A DNA stretch of 64,000 nt. Source: Pseudomonadales bacterium. Its GTDB lineage: Bacteria; Pseudomonadota; Gammaproteobacteria; Pseudomonadales; Azotimanducaceae. The position numbers were made by a program, and so were the translations under genes. Below the pieces are notes generated by a model. It was not told the origin of the DNA. It searched no databases and saw nothing but the letters and a program-made list of their open reading frames with translations. Position 1 is the stretch's first letter, and every line of letters begins with the position of its first letter. This document shows, in pieces, positions 16,577 to 24,974 of the stretch. The stretch covers positions 558,001 through 622,000 of the forward strand of contig JAWKZN010000002.1 in NCBI GenBank assembly GCA_041395945.1, in the 5' to 3' direction.

Positions 16577-17287
16577 TCAGTAGTAGGCGACCTGACGGGT
16601 CGCATTGATCTGCCTGATCCGGGTCAGTGTGCCCAGCAGCTCGACCCGCCGGGCCCAGAGCGTGCGCTCGGTTTCCGCATCGAGGCGACCGGCGTCCGCC
16701 CGCTCCAGCAATTGACCGTCCAGGTCCGCAAGCCGATACAGCAGGGCGGACTCGGCGGGGTCACCCGCCCGGGAACCGGATACCGGTAAGCCGGGTACGG
16801 CACGCGCCAGACCTTCGAGCCGGAAGGACACCTGTCGCAGCGCGTTCAGCTCTGCCCCAGGCCCCGGACCATTCATTCCGGCCATTCCGGCGACTCTCCC
16901 GGTGAGCGCCGGCCTGCTGCGCATTTCGTGAGAGCTGCCGATCTGCCCTTCCGAGGGTTCCGGCCAGCGCGCGTCCTGCACCAGCAAACTGACCAGAACG
17001 CCGAACGTCAGCACAGCTGCGCTGGCGAGAAGCAGATTCCACATTCGCCCCGAATTCCCCGGGCGCCGGTGCTGAGGCGCCGCAAGTCGCGCTCTGATCC
17101 GTTGCAGATTTGCGGGATCCGGCTCGAGTGCCGGGAGAGACTGCAGATCCGACTTCAGTGCTCGCAGCCGACGCAACCGCTCAATTTCTCGAGGATCCCC
17201 GGAGGCTGCCACTGCGCGGGAACCGTCGAGAGGCTCTCGGTCACGTAGCGCCAGCAGGTCGGATACGGATTGCTGCCGTTCCTTCAT
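16577..17287 (-). CDS. Putative membrane anti-sigma factor
   Basis: About 236 residues with a cytoplasmic N-terminal half, one membrane span (MWNLLLASAAVLTFGVLVSLL) near residue 90, and a periplasmic helical C-terminal half rich in Leu, Arg and Glu. It directly follows and overlaps an ECF sigma gene by 47 bp, the standard place for a cognate anti-sigma factor. No zinc HxxxCxxC motif is visible. ATG 17287 is preferred because GGAGGA sits eight bases upstream. Longer frames only run back into sigma coding sequence. The role is inferred from topology and context. Confidence 0.72.
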   Translation of the reverse strand: MKERQQSVSDLLALRDREPLDGSRAVAASGDPREIERLRRLRALKSDLQSLPALEPDPANLQRIRARLAAPQHRRPGNSGRMWNLLLASAAVLTFGVLVSLLVQDARWPEPSEGQIGSSHEMRSRPALTGRVAGMAGMNGPGPGAELNALRQVSFRLEGLARAVPGLPVSGSRAGDPAESALLYRLADLDGQLLERADAGRLDAETERTLWARRVELLGTLTRIRQINATRQVAYY

Positions 17288-17828
17288 CCTGAGTTCCTCC
17301 ATACAGCGCTTCCAGCCGGCGGTAGCCCCGCGCCAGCTGGGATTTTGAATAGCTCGACGTCTTTCCCAGCAGATCGCCGATTTCCTTGTGGGTATAGCCC
17401 TCCACATCGTGAAGCCAGATCACCAGGCGTGTCTTCGCACCGAGTTGCAGCAGCGCGCGCTCCAGGTCACGCAGGTTCCCGAGTCGCAGTGCACCGTCTC
17501 CGTCATCCACCCGTTCCGCCGGTTCGCTCTGCGTCCGGCGCCGATACCAGGGTGATCGCAGCCGCATCAGACAGTGGTTGATCGCAACTTTCCGGACCCA
17601 GGCCACCACCGCGGTGTCGTCCCGCAGACTGCCGACTTTTTCCATGAGATCCACAAAGGTGTCCTGCATCACCTCTTCGGCAAGCTGACGCTCCCCCAGC
17701 ACCCTGACACAGAGACCGAATATCGCCGGGGCGAGTACACGGTAGGCGTCGGTCAATGCATCCGCCTCGCCCGCGCGAAGTCCGGCGACGACGGATGCTT
17801 CAAGATTCAGGTCGGAAAAGCCTGCCAT
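17241..17828 (-). CDS. ECF-type RNA polymerase sigma factor
   Basis: A 195-residue sigma-70 family protein of ECF size. Region 2 is visible (AEEVMQDTFVDLMEKVGSL ... VAWVRKVAINHCL) and region 4 near the C-terminus (LHDVEGYTHKEIGDLLG, then SYSKSQLARGYRRLEAL). It should direct polymerase to a small regulon under control of the overlapping anti-sigma gene. A linker rich in Arg, Asp and Gly connects the two regions. Its start faces a divergent TetR gene across 165 bp. The sigma, anti-sigma and PDZ genes form one minus-strand operon. Confidence 0.85.
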   Translation of the reverse strand: MAGFSDLNLEASVVAGLRAGEADALTDAYRVLAPAIFGLCVRVLGERQLAEEVMQDTFVDLMEKVGSLRDDTAVVAWVRKVAINHCLMRLRSPWYRRRTQSEPAERVDDGDGALRLGNLRDLERALLQLGAKTRLVIWLHDVEGYTHKEIGDLLGKTSSYSKSQLARGYRRLEALYGGTQDEGTAAIRIRPAGAT

Positions 17829-17965
17829 GGCTCTATAGATGCCTGCGCTGCCGGAAAGGTCGCAGCAGCAGGCAGGCCGATCTGCACACCACCATGCGTC
17901 GATTCACCCTCGATCGATTCACCCTCGACAGATCCACCATCGCCAGATCGACATTGATAGAGAGC

Positions 17966-17975
17966 CGAACGTTCG
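17966..17975. promoter_or_regulatory. Palindromic operator before the TetR gene
   Basis: The perfect palindrome CGAACGTTCG, extended on the right by TTC, lies 18 bp before the TetR start and in the divergent region with the sigma operon. Short inverted repeats of this kind are typical TetR-family operators, so autoregulation is likely, perhaps with an effect on the sigma operon. This is inferred from position and symmetry. Confidence 0.5.
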
Positions 17976-17993
17976 TTCTGTTACCATCCGCCC

Positions 17994-18545
17994 ATGCGAG
18001 TGTCTTCCCGCGCCATGCTGCTCTCCCGGCTTGAAACTGTCTTCGAAGACCGCGGCTATGAGGGCGCCACCCTGAATCAACTCGCAGAAGCCTGCGGGCT
18101 GGGTAAGGCGAGCCTCTATCATCACTTCCCCGGTGGAAAGCCGGAAATGGCCGCGGTGCTGCTCAGGGAAGCGGTGGCCAGACTCGAATCACAGGCCTTC
18201 GCCCGGCTCCAGTCGCCCGAACCTGCCGCACAACGGCTGGCCCGATTCATTGAAGGCTTTGCCGACTATACCCAGCAGGGTGAGCGCAACTGTCTGGTCG
18301 CCGTATTCAGCCAGGGCAGTGCGGCCGACGCCCATGCAGAAGCGGTCGCCGCCCAGTTCGAAACCTGGCTGCAGCGCTTGAGTGCGGTATTCGAAGACAC
18401 TGGCGCCCGCCCCAAGCGCGCCCAGCGGGAAGCCGCCGCTCTGCTGGCCGGGCTCTACGGCTATCTGCTCACCGCCCGGCTGCTGCGCGACCCGGCCAGC
18501 TTCCGGCGGGGTCTGAAACGTCTGCGCAAAACCCTCCCGGACTGA
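17994..18545 (+). CDS. TetR/AcrR family transcriptional regulator
   Basis: A 183-residue regulator. The N-terminal helix-turn-helix reads GYEGATLNQLAEACGLGKAS followed by LYHHFPGGK, a clear TetR_N signature. The C-terminal ligand domain resembles the YxaF/LfrR-like branch (LARFIEGFADYT). The ligand is unknown. A palindromic operator lies just upstream. The gene is followed 8 bp beyond its stop by the convergent end of a flavin disulfide oxidoreductase gene. It may control the divergent sigma operon or only itself. Confidence 0.85.
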   Translation: MRVSSRAMLLSRLETVFEDRGYEGATLNQLAEACGLGKASLYHHFPGGKPEMAAVLLREAVARLESQAFARLQSPEPAAQRLARFIEGFADYTQQGERNCLVAVFSQGSAADAHAEAVAAQFETWLQRLSAVFEDTGARPKRAQREAAALLAGLYGYLLTARLLRDPASFRRGLKRLRKTLPD

Positions 18546-18553
18546 GCGGCACA

Positions 18554-19990
18554 TCAACGCAGCAGTGCATGCAGCCGTCCCACCCAGTTGAGCAGCCGCT
18601 CCGGCGCATGGCGTCTGCGCCAGACACCAGCCGCCAGCTTGCTCGCCTCAGAGAGTGTCGGATAGACGTGGATGGTGCTCATGATGCCCTTCAGGCCGAT
18701 GCCGTGGGTCATGGCCAGCACAAACTCGGCAATCAGTTCCCCGGCCCGGCTGCCGACGATCGTTGCACCGAGAATCTCATCGCTGCCGGGTTTCACCAGG
18801 ATCTTGACCCAGCCGCCTGTCGCGCCGTCGGCGATGGCACGGTCCACATCATCGAGGGGATAGCGCACGACTTCCACCGCGCGGCCGGCGGCGGCCGCTT
18901 CCGCTTCGGACAGACCGACTCTGGCGACTTCCGGATCCGTGTAGGTGGCCCAGGGCACGACCCGGTAGTTCACCCGGAACTTCCAGAACCTGCCGAAGAG
19001 TGCGTTGACCGACGCATACCAGGCCTGGTGTGAAGCCATGTGGGTGAACTGGTAAGGGCCCACCACATCCCCGCAGGCGAACAGGTTTTTCTGAGTGCTG
19101 CGCAGATAGTCGTCCACCTGCACGGTGCCGTTCGGATGGATGCCGACCCCCAGTTTTTCGAGACCCATGCCCTGGGTGTGTGCCCGTCGGCCGACCGCCA
19201 CCAGGATGCGATCGAAGCCCACACTCACCGGGCCGGAGGCCGTCTCCGCGTGCAGCACCCCTGCCTCCACCCGTACCGCCCGATGACCGAGGCGGACGTC
19301 GATGCCTTCTTCTGTGAACGTGGCTTCGATATGACGGGAGACATCGACATCCTCCCTCGGCAGCAGCCGATCCTCCATGTCGATCAGGGTCACCTGTGTG
19401 CCCAGACGGGCGAAACACTGGGCGAGTTCACAGCCGATGGGGCCACCGCCCATGACGAGCAGGCGCCCGGGCAGTGACCGCAGCGCCCAGAGATTGTCCG
19501 AGGTGAGCGGCTGCACCGAGTCGAGACCGGGAATCGGTGGCAGAAAGGGTCGGGCCCCGGAGGCCAGCACAATACTGCGGGTGCTCAGCAGCCGATCACC
19601 CTGCTCACCGCTGACCCGGACATGGTGGGGGTCTTCGATATGCGCCGTACCGGTGACACAGTCCACGCCCAGTTCCGTGTAGCGGGCAATCGAGTCCTTG
19701 GGTTCGATCGTGGCGATGGCCTGCTGGACCCGGGACATCACCGCTGGAAAATCCACTTCGGGGGTCACCGACGCGACACCAAACTTCGCCGCCATGCGCA
19801 TCTCCCGGGCCGTCTTCGCCGAGCGGATGAGCGCCTTGCTCGGCACGCAGCCGGTGTTCAGGCAATCGCCGCCCATCCGGTCCCGCTCGACCAGTGTGAC
19901 CCGGGCTTTGACGGTGGCGGCAATGAGCGCCGCGATGAGTCCGGCTGAACCGGCGCCGATCACCACCAGGTTGTTGTCGTAATTTGCCAT
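18554..19990 (-). CDS. FAD-dependent pyridine nucleotide-disulfide oxidoreductase (mercuric reductase-like)
   Basis: A 478-residue class I flavoprotein disulfide reductase. The FAD motif GAGSAG is at residues 12-17, the redox-active pair Cys43/Cys48 is in GGDCLNTGCVPSKALI, and the NAD motif is GGGPIGCELAQ. The C-terminal dimerisation part holds the His-Glu pair in HVYPTLSEASK. There is no N-terminal HMA domain and no C-terminal vicinal Cys pair, so true mercuric reductase activity is unlikely. The start overlaps the stop of the upstream TVP38 gene by one base; this pairing is common in proteobacteria, but its substrate is unknown. Confidence 0.87.
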   Translation of the reverse strand: MANYDNNLVVIGAGSAGLIAALIAATVKARVTLVERDRMGGDCLNTGCVPSKALIRSAKTAREMRMAAKFGVASVTPEVDFPAVMSRVQQAIATIEPKDSIARYTELGVDCVTGTAHIEDPHHVRVSGEQGDRLLSTRSIVLASGARPFLPPIPGLDSVQPLTSDNLWALRSLPGRLLVMGGGPIGCELAQCFARLGTQVTLIDMEDRLLPREDVDVSRHIEATFTEEGIDVRLGHRAVRVEAGVLHAETASGPVSVGFDRILVAVGRRAHTQGMGLEKLGVGIHPNGTVQVDDYLRSTQKNLFACGDVVGPYQFTHMASHQAWYASVNALFGRFWKFRVNYRVVPWATYTDPEVARVGLSEAEAAAAGRAVEVVRYPLDDVDRAIADGATGGWVKILVKPGSDEILGATIVGSRAGELIAEFVLAMTHGIGLKGIMSTIHVYPTLSEASKLAAGVWRRRHAPERLLNWVGRLHALLR

Positions 19991-20721
19991 CAGCGCTGCC
20001 TCCGGAGCGCATTCACCCAGCCCACGGATTTACGCGCCAGCAGCGGGAACAGTCCCAGCAGTGTCAGGGCAGCGATCAGGCCCGGACTTAAAACGTCTGC
20101 GAGGCTGCTCACCTGGGCGAGCTGGGTGCCTGCAAAGACGAACACGGCGGTGCCTGCCAGCATCCCCAGCTGGCTGACCCAGTAAAAGGTCCACGCGGGC
20201 AGCCGACTCACCCCCATCACCAGATTGACGATGAAAAAGGGAAACAGCGGCACCATGCGGATGCTGAACAGATAGAAGCCACCGTCCCGGTCGAGGCCCG
20301 CATTCACTGCTGCGAGCTGTCGCTCGAAACGGCTCTGCACCCAGTCCCGCAGGACCGTGCGGGAGATCAGCATCGCCAGGGTCGCGCCCAGCGAGCTGGC
20401 AAAGGACACCAGCGCGACCCCCCAGATCAGCCCGAACAGTGCGCCGGCCGCCACCGTCATGACGGCCGCGCCCGGGAGAGAAAGCCCGGTGACCACCACA
20501 TAGGCACCAAAGAAGAGCAGAGAGGTCCAGGCCGGCTCCTCGTCAACCCTGGCGAGAATGCCGGCGTGGGCCTGCTTCAGAAAATCGAGGGTGAAGTACT
20601 GCGGCAGATCGAAGAGAAAGAAAACCGCAACAAGGCAGACAACGGAGAACAGCAGAAAAACTCTGTGCCACCTCCGCAGTTTTCCGGGTGATCCGATGGT
20701 TCCAGGCAGGGGCTCCGGCAT
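19990..20721 (-). CDS. TVP38/TMEM64 family membrane protein
   Basis: A 243-residue polytopic inner-membrane protein of the DedA/VTT superfamily. It has a hydrophobic N-terminal span (FLLFSVVCLVAVFFLF), the conserved loop around GLSLPGAAVMTVAAGALFG, an amphipathic re-entrant segment with RMVPLFPFFIVN, and further C-terminal spans. Members act in lipid scrambling and membrane homeostasis. It overlaps the downstream flavoprotein gene by one base, so the two are cotranscribed and may act together in membrane redox or detoxification. The start at 20721 gives a basic N-terminus. Confidence 0.85.
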   Translation of the reverse strand: MPEPLPGTIGSPGKLRRWHRVFLLFSVVCLVAVFFLFDLPQYFTLDFLKQAHAGILARVDEEPAWTSLLFFGAYVVVTGLSLPGAAVMTVAAGALFGLIWGVALVSFASSLGATLAMLISRTVLRDWVQSRFERQLAAVNAGLDRDGGFYLFSIRMVPLFPFFIVNLVMGVSRLPAWTFYWVSQLGMLAGTAVFVFAGTQLAQVSSLADVLSPGLIAALTLLGLFPLLARKSVGWVNALRRQR

Positions 20722-20849
20722 TCCGTTCTCCGTTCAACAGGACGCATTGTCGCGCATGGGCAGAGTAAATGCGCTTCCGGCGTGAGCCGTGCACCCGGGT
20801 GCGGCAGCAATCGGGTAGCATCTGCCGACGGACAATCGGGAGTACTGAC

Positions 20850-21668
20850 ATGGATCTCGGACTGGCAGAGCGCAAGGCGGCAGTCGCGGGCGGCTCGCGC
20901 GGCATCGGTCGCGCCATTGCCCTGGAGCTCGCCCGGGAAGGCGCGGATGTCGCCATCCTCTCCCGCTCTCAGGCGGATCTCGAGGCAACCGCGCTGGAGA
21001 TCTCGGCAGAGACCGGACGGCGCATCGTGCCCATCGCCTGCGACGTGACCGACCGAAAAATGGTCGACTCGGCGATCGAACGGGCCGTTACCGAACTCGG
21101 CGGGCTGCACATACTGGTCAACAGTGCCTCGCTGCCGGGTGGTTCGCCCACGGCGGTCGGCCGCATCGAATCGATCGTGGACGAGGACTTCCTGCACGAT
21201 TTCGACGTGAAGTATCTCGGCGCCCTGCGCTGCACGCGCGCGGCAATTCCCCATCTTCAGCGCGCCGGATACGGCCGCATCATCAATATCAGCGGCGCGA
21301 ATGCCCGCCTGCCCGGCAATCTCAGTGGCGGGGCGCGGAACACTTCGCTCGTGCATTTCACCCGCACGCTCGCACTTCAACTGGGCCGCGACGGCATCAC
21401 CGTCAACTGCATCCACCCCGGCATGACGCGTACCGAGACCACCCGGGCGATGCTCGAGGCGCGTGCCCTGAAGCTCGGCGTGGCGGTCGAGGAGGCTGAA
21501 CGGCAGGACTTCGCCCCCGGGGGACGGTTTGAAAACGCCATCGGCCGGATGATCGACGCGTCAGAGGTTGCGCATCTTGCCGTGTTTCTCGCGTCCGATC
21601 GCGCCGCGGCAATCACCGGCGATCTGCTCAATCCGAGCGGCGGGGTAGGCAAAGCGGTCTGGTACTGA
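20850..21668 (+). CDS. Atypical short-chain dehydrogenase/reductase-like protein
   Basis: A 272-residue SDR-fold protein. The cofactor motif is AGGSRGIG instead of TGxxxGIG, and the NNAG motif is replaced by NSAS. The usual catalytic Tyr-x3-Lys is missing: after INISGANARLPG the expected positions hold Gly and Thr in SGGARNTSLVHF. The C-terminal cap (NCIHPGMTRTE) is normal. A known SDR subgroup shares the SGARN sequence, so the active site may be rebuilt rather than dead. ATG 20850 is chosen, with AATCGGGAG upstream. hemB follows after 89 bp. Confidence 0.8.
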   Translation: MDLGLAERKAAVAGGSRGIGRAIALELAREGADVAILSRSQADLEATALEISAETGRRIVPIACDVTDRKMVDSAIERAVTELGGLHILVNSASLPGGSPTAVGRIESIVDEDFLHDFDVKYLGALRCTRAAIPHLQRAGYGRIINISGANARLPGNLSGGARNTSLVHFTRTLALQLGRDGITVNCIHPGMTRTETTRAMLEARALKLGVAVEEAERQDFAPGGRFENAIGRMIDASEVAHLAVFLASDRAAAITGDLLNPSGGVGKAVWY

Positions 21669-21757
21669 CCCGCGTCACAGCGCGACCATCCTCGGCCTCA
21701 AAGCGGGCTCATTGTGCGCTACCATGCGCGCTGCGTACCCGCCCGAAGGACACCAGG

Positions 21758-22753
21758 ATGCACCGCACATTCCCCGCAACCCGCATGCGTCGCAATCGCG
21801 CCAGCGATTTTTCGAGACGTCTGGTGCGCGAGAACCAGGTGAGCGCGGACGATCTGATCTATCCGGTTTTCGTCGTCGAAGGAAACGGCCAGCGCATCCC
21901 CGTGGCCTCCATGCCGGGCATCGAACGTCTTTCCATCGATCAGCTCCTGAAAGACGCACATCGCGCCGCAGACGCCGGTATTCCCATGATCGCCCTCTTC
22001 CCCAACCTCGACATCAGTCTGCGCTCTCTCGATGGGGCTCAGGCCTGGAACCCGGAAGGCCTGATTCCCCGCGCCGTGCGGGCACTCAAAGCAGAAATGC
22101 CCGAGCTTGGCGTCATGACCGATGCGGCACTCGACCCGTACACGACCCACGGCCAGGACGGCATCATCGATGATGCCGGTTACGTACTCAACGACATCAC
22201 CGTCGAAGCCCTCTGCCGCCAGTCCCTGGTCTGCGCCGAAGCCGGGGCCGATGTGATTGCCCCGAGCGATATGATGGACGGCCGCATCGGTGCGATCCGC
22301 AGCGCGCTGGACGACGGCGCCTACATCAACACCCGGATCATGGCCTATTCGGCGAAATACGCATCCGCCTACTACGGCCCTTTCCGCGATGCGGTCGGTG
22401 CCAGCGCCACCCTTGGCAAGGGCAACAAGAAGACCTATCAGATGGATCCCGCCAACAGCGACGAGGCCCTGCAGGAGATCGCCCTGGATCTGAGCGAAGG
22501 TGCGGACATGGTGATGGTCAAGCCCGGCATGCCCTACCTGGACGTGGTCCGCCGGGTGAAGGACAGATTCGGAGTGCCCACTTTCGCCTATCAGGTCAGT
22601 GGCGAGTACGCGATGCACATGGCCGCCATCAGCAACGGCTGGCTGGCGGAATCCGTGATCGATGAGTCCCTGCTGTGTATCAAGCGGGCGGGGGCAGACG
22701 GTATCCTCAGCTACTTTGCGCTGCGCTTTGCCGAGTCGATTCGAGGTCTATAA
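21758..22753 (+). CDS. hemB: Delta-aminolevulinic acid dehydratase (porphobilinogen synthase)
   Basis: A 331-residue HemB that condenses two 5-aminolevulinate molecules into porphobilinogen. The Schiff-base lysines are Lys200 (AYSAKYAS) and Lys255 (MVKPGMPYLD). The metal-site segment reads DAALDPYTTHGQDG, with aspartates instead of the three zinc cysteines, so it belongs to the Mg-dependent type seen in Pseudomonas aeruginosa, and the remaining sequence is very close to that enzyme. hemC and hemD lie 6 kb away in a separate operon. trxA and rho follow, as in Pseudomonas but without the usual ppk and ppx genes. Confidence 0.96.
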   Translation: MHRTFPATRMRRNRASDFSRRLVRENQVSADDLIYPVFVVEGNGQRIPVASMPGIERLSIDQLLKDAHRAADAGIPMIALFPNLDISLRSLDGAQAWNPEGLIPRAVRALKAEMPELGVMTDAALDPYTTHGQDGIIDDAGYVLNDITVEALCRQSLVCAEAGADVIAPSDMMDGRIGAIRSALDDGAYINTRIMAYSAKYASAYYGPFRDAVGASATLGKGNKKTYQMDPANSDEALQEIALDLSEGADMVMVKPGMPYLDVVRRVKDRFGVPTFAYQVSGEYAMHMAAISNGWLAESVIDESLLCIKRAGADGILSYFALRFAESIRGL

Positions 22754-23038
22754 CCATGTCGATCGGGTCTAAGAACGGGCGTCGACAGTCGTGCTACACT
22801 CCCCTGCATCGATTTCCAGTCCCGGTGCGTTCCACCGCCCTGAGCCCTCGAATCACCGCCCAACAGGGCATTCCGATGCGGCTGAGGGTACCAGGATCTC
22901 ATCTGGGACTTCCCGGATCCACATGACCGATCAGTTCATCGATCACTTTATCGATCTGAATACAGACCAGTCGACTGACAGATCAAGCCCTTTGCCGATA
23001 ACCGATATATCCCTAAAAAGACCGACAGGAGACAGATT
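22754..23038 (+). promoter_or_regulatory. trxA leader with promoter and possible leader ORF
   Basis: An extended -10 element TGCTACACT lies at about 22793-22801, giving a leader of roughly 235 bases. A 39-codon frame (ATG 22923 to TGA 23042) contains a short repeat (FIDHFID) and ends by overlapping the trxA GTG (GTGA). It may be a coupling leader ORF, but it has a weak ribosome-binding site. The leader also carries two near-repeats of TCATCGATCACT. The signals are suggestive only. Confidence 0.35.
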
Positions 23039-23365
23039 GTGAACGAAAAGATTGTTCATACCACCGACTCACAGTGGGAGGCCGATGTCCTCAAATCCAC
23101 CAAGCCCGTGCTGGTGGATTACTGGGCAGAGTGGTGCGGGCCCTGCAAGATGATCGCCCCCATCCTCGATGAAATTGCCACCGAGTACGGCGATCGCCTG
23201 AAGATCTGTAAGCTGGACATAGACGCGAATCAGGAAACCCCGCCGAAATACGGTATCCGGGGTATCCCGACACTGATGCTGTTCAAGGACGGTGAAGTGT
23301 CCGCGACCAAGGTAGGCGCACTGTCCAAGTCCCAGCTGGCAGCCTTCCTGGACAGTAATATCTGA
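23039..23365 (+). CDS. trxA: Thioredoxin 1
   Basis: A 108-residue thioredoxin, the general cytoplasmic dithiol reductant for ribonucleotide reductase, PAPS reductase and protein disulfides. The active site WCGPCK has Cys33 and Cys36; the buried Asp and the cis-proline (GIRGIPTLMLF) are in place. The start is GTG 23039 with AGGAGAC eight bases upstream. A clear hairpin terminator follows at 23387-23410. rho is the next gene, as in many gammaproteobacteria. Confidence 0.96.
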   Translation: MNEKIVHTTDSQWEADVLKSTKPVLVDYWAEWCGPCKMIAPILDEIATEYGDRLKICKLDIDANQETPPKYGIRGIPTLMLFKDGEVSATKVGALSKSQLAAFLDSNI

Positions 23366-23386
23366 TTTCATGAGCCGAATAGTGGG

Positions 23387-23410
23387 GATGCGGGCCTTTC
23401 AGCCCGCATC
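23387..23410 (+). terminator. trxA transcription terminator
   Basis: The stem GATGCGGGC (23387-23395) pairs perfectly with GCCCGCATC (23402-23410) around a CTTTCA loop. It lies 22 bp after the trxA stop. Only a short T-run follows, so termination may be partial or Rho-assisted. Confidence 0.7.
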
Positions 23411-23438
23411 TTGACGAACCCTGTCAAAACTCTAAACT
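23411..23438 (+). promoter_or_regulatory. Putative sigma-70 promoter of rho
   Basis: TTGACG (23411-23416) and TAAACT (23433-23438) are separated by 16 bp and sit immediately after the trxA terminator, about 230 bp ahead of rho. The -35 matches the consensus at five of six bases and the -10 at four. Confidence 0.6.
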
Positions 23439-23670
23439 TGACTCACGTCCTGACAGCCTTTCGGCTAACTTCATCGGTTCCTGCCAGCCTCATCCACCCA
23501 GTGCCGGCGGAGACGACGAGTACCTAGACCTTTTTCTCCGGTGCGTCCATGTATTCGAGGCAGGCGCCGGAATGACTGAAACTACACCAACCCGGGTCAG
23601 CAGAGGACACCAGAGAACCCCGGGGCACGTCAGGATCCGCATTCCCACTCCATCATTTTAAGTAATCCCT

Positions 23671-24939
23671 ATGTCCATGAACCTCACTGATCTGAAGCGC
23701 AAACCCGTCGGCGACCTGGTCGACATGGCCCGTGAAATGGGTCTGGAAAACCAGGCCCGCTCCCGTAAACAGGAAGTCATCGCCGCCATCGTCCGCAAAC
23801 AGGCGAAAGCGGGCGAAGACATCTACGGCGAAGGAACCCTGGAAATACTCCAGGACGGTTTCGGATTCCTGCGCTCACCAGACAGCTCCTACCTGGCAGG
23901 TCCGGACGACATCTATGTCTCGCCCAGCCAGATACGCCGCTTCAACCTGCGCACGGGTGACAGCATCGCCGGCAAGATCCGGCCACCCAAGGACGGCGAG
24001 CGCTATTTCGCCATGCTCAAGGTCGACTCGATCAACTTCAGCGAGCCGAACTCGAAAAAACACAAGATCCTCTTCGAAAACCTCACCCCGCTGTTCCCGA
24101 ACAAACGCCTCAAGCTCGAACGCGGCAACGGCAGCACCGAAGATCTCACCGCCCGCATCATCGATCTGATCGCACCCATCGGTAAGGGCCAGCGCGCGCT
24201 CATCGTCTCACCGCCGAAGGCCGGTAAGACCCTGGTGCTGCAGAACATCGCCCAGTCCGTCGCCTCCAACAATCCGGAAGTTGTTCTGATCGTGCTGCTC
24301 ATCGACGAGCGACCGGAAGAAGTAACCGAAATGCAGCGACTGGTGAGCGGTGAGGTGGTCGCCAGCACCTTCGACGAACCACCGTCCCGCCATGTCCAGG
24401 TCGCCGAGATGGTGATCGAGAAGGCGAAGCGTCTGGTGGAACATGGCAAGGATGTGGTGATCCTGCTCGATTCGATCACGCGCCTCGCCCGTGCCTACAA
24501 CACCATCGTCCCCTCATCGGGCAAGGTGCTCACCGGCGGTGTGGATGCCAATGCACTCGAACGCCCCAAGCGCTTCTTCGGGGCTGCGCGCAACATCGAA
24601 GAAGGCGGCAGCCTCACCATCATCGCCACCTCCCTGGTGGACACGGGCTCGAAGATGGACGAAGTGATCTACGAGGAATTCAAAGGTACCGGTAACCAGG
24701 AACTGCACCTGGAACGCAAGATCGCCGAGAAGCGCGTCTACCCGGCCATCAACATCCGCCGTTCCGGTACCCGCAGGGAAGAACTGCTGATGGCGGAAGA
24801 TGAACTGCAGAGGGTCTGGATTCTGCGCAAACTGCTCCACGACATGGACGATATCGCTGCAATCGAATTCATGGTTAACAAGCTCAAAGACACCAAGACG
24901 AACGCTGAATTTTTTGCATCGATGCGCCGGAGCTCATAG
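23671..24939 (+). CDS. rho: Transcription termination factor Rho
   Basis: A 422-residue RNA-dependent hexameric ATPase. It has the N-terminal RNA-binding domain (MNLTDLKRKPVGDL ... EILQDGFGFLRS), the Walker A motif PPKAGKT (about 181-187), the Walker B stretch VVILLDSITRLARAYN and the Q/R-loop region GKVLTGGVDANAL, all close to E. coli and Pseudomonas Rho. ATG 23677 (MNLTDLK) may be the true start, giving 420 residues like its orthologues; ATG 23671 is two codons earlier. Its own promoter and a long leader separate it from trxA. Confidence 0.97.
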   Translation: MSMNLTDLKRKPVGDLVDMAREMGLENQARSRKQEVIAAIVRKQAKAGEDIYGEGTLEILQDGFGFLRSPDSSYLAGPDDIYVSPSQIRRFNLRTGDSIAGKIRPPKDGERYFAMLKVDSINFSEPNSKKHKILFENLTPLFPNKRLKLERGNGSTEDLTARIIDLIAPIGKGQRALIVSPPKAGKTLVLQNIAQSVASNNPEVVLIVLLIDERPEEVTEMQRLVSGEVVASTFDEPPSRHVQVAEMVIEKAKRLVEHGKDVVILLDSITRLARAYNTIVPSSGKVLTGGVDANALERPKRFFGAARNIEEGGSLTIIATSLVDTGSKMDEVIYEEFKGTGNQELHLERKIAEKRVYPAINIRRSGTRREELLMAEDELQRVWILRKLLHDMDDIAAIEFMVNKLKDTKTNAEFFASMRRSS

Positions 24940-24974
24940 CCGCCGGACATTGCGGCCGGGTCAGACGTGTTCGC

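Larger units (their letters stand above)
23366..23670. other. trxA-rho intergenic region (terminator, promoter, rho leader)
   Basis: No gene is present. It contains the trxA terminator (23387-23410), a rho promoter (23411-23438) and a leader of about 230 bases ahead of rho. Long rho leaders are known to mediate autogenous termination. The region is C-rich with few G-rich structures, which would suit Rho loading, though this is inferred. Confidence 0.55.

Noticed and set aside
18554..19990. True mercuric reductase
   Set aside because: No HMA domain, no C-terminal Cys pair and no mer genes nearby.
20769..20849. Longer N-terminus for the SDR-like protein before hemB
   Set aside because: The added residues are Arg-rich and unlike any SDR start; ATG 20850 fits the fold.
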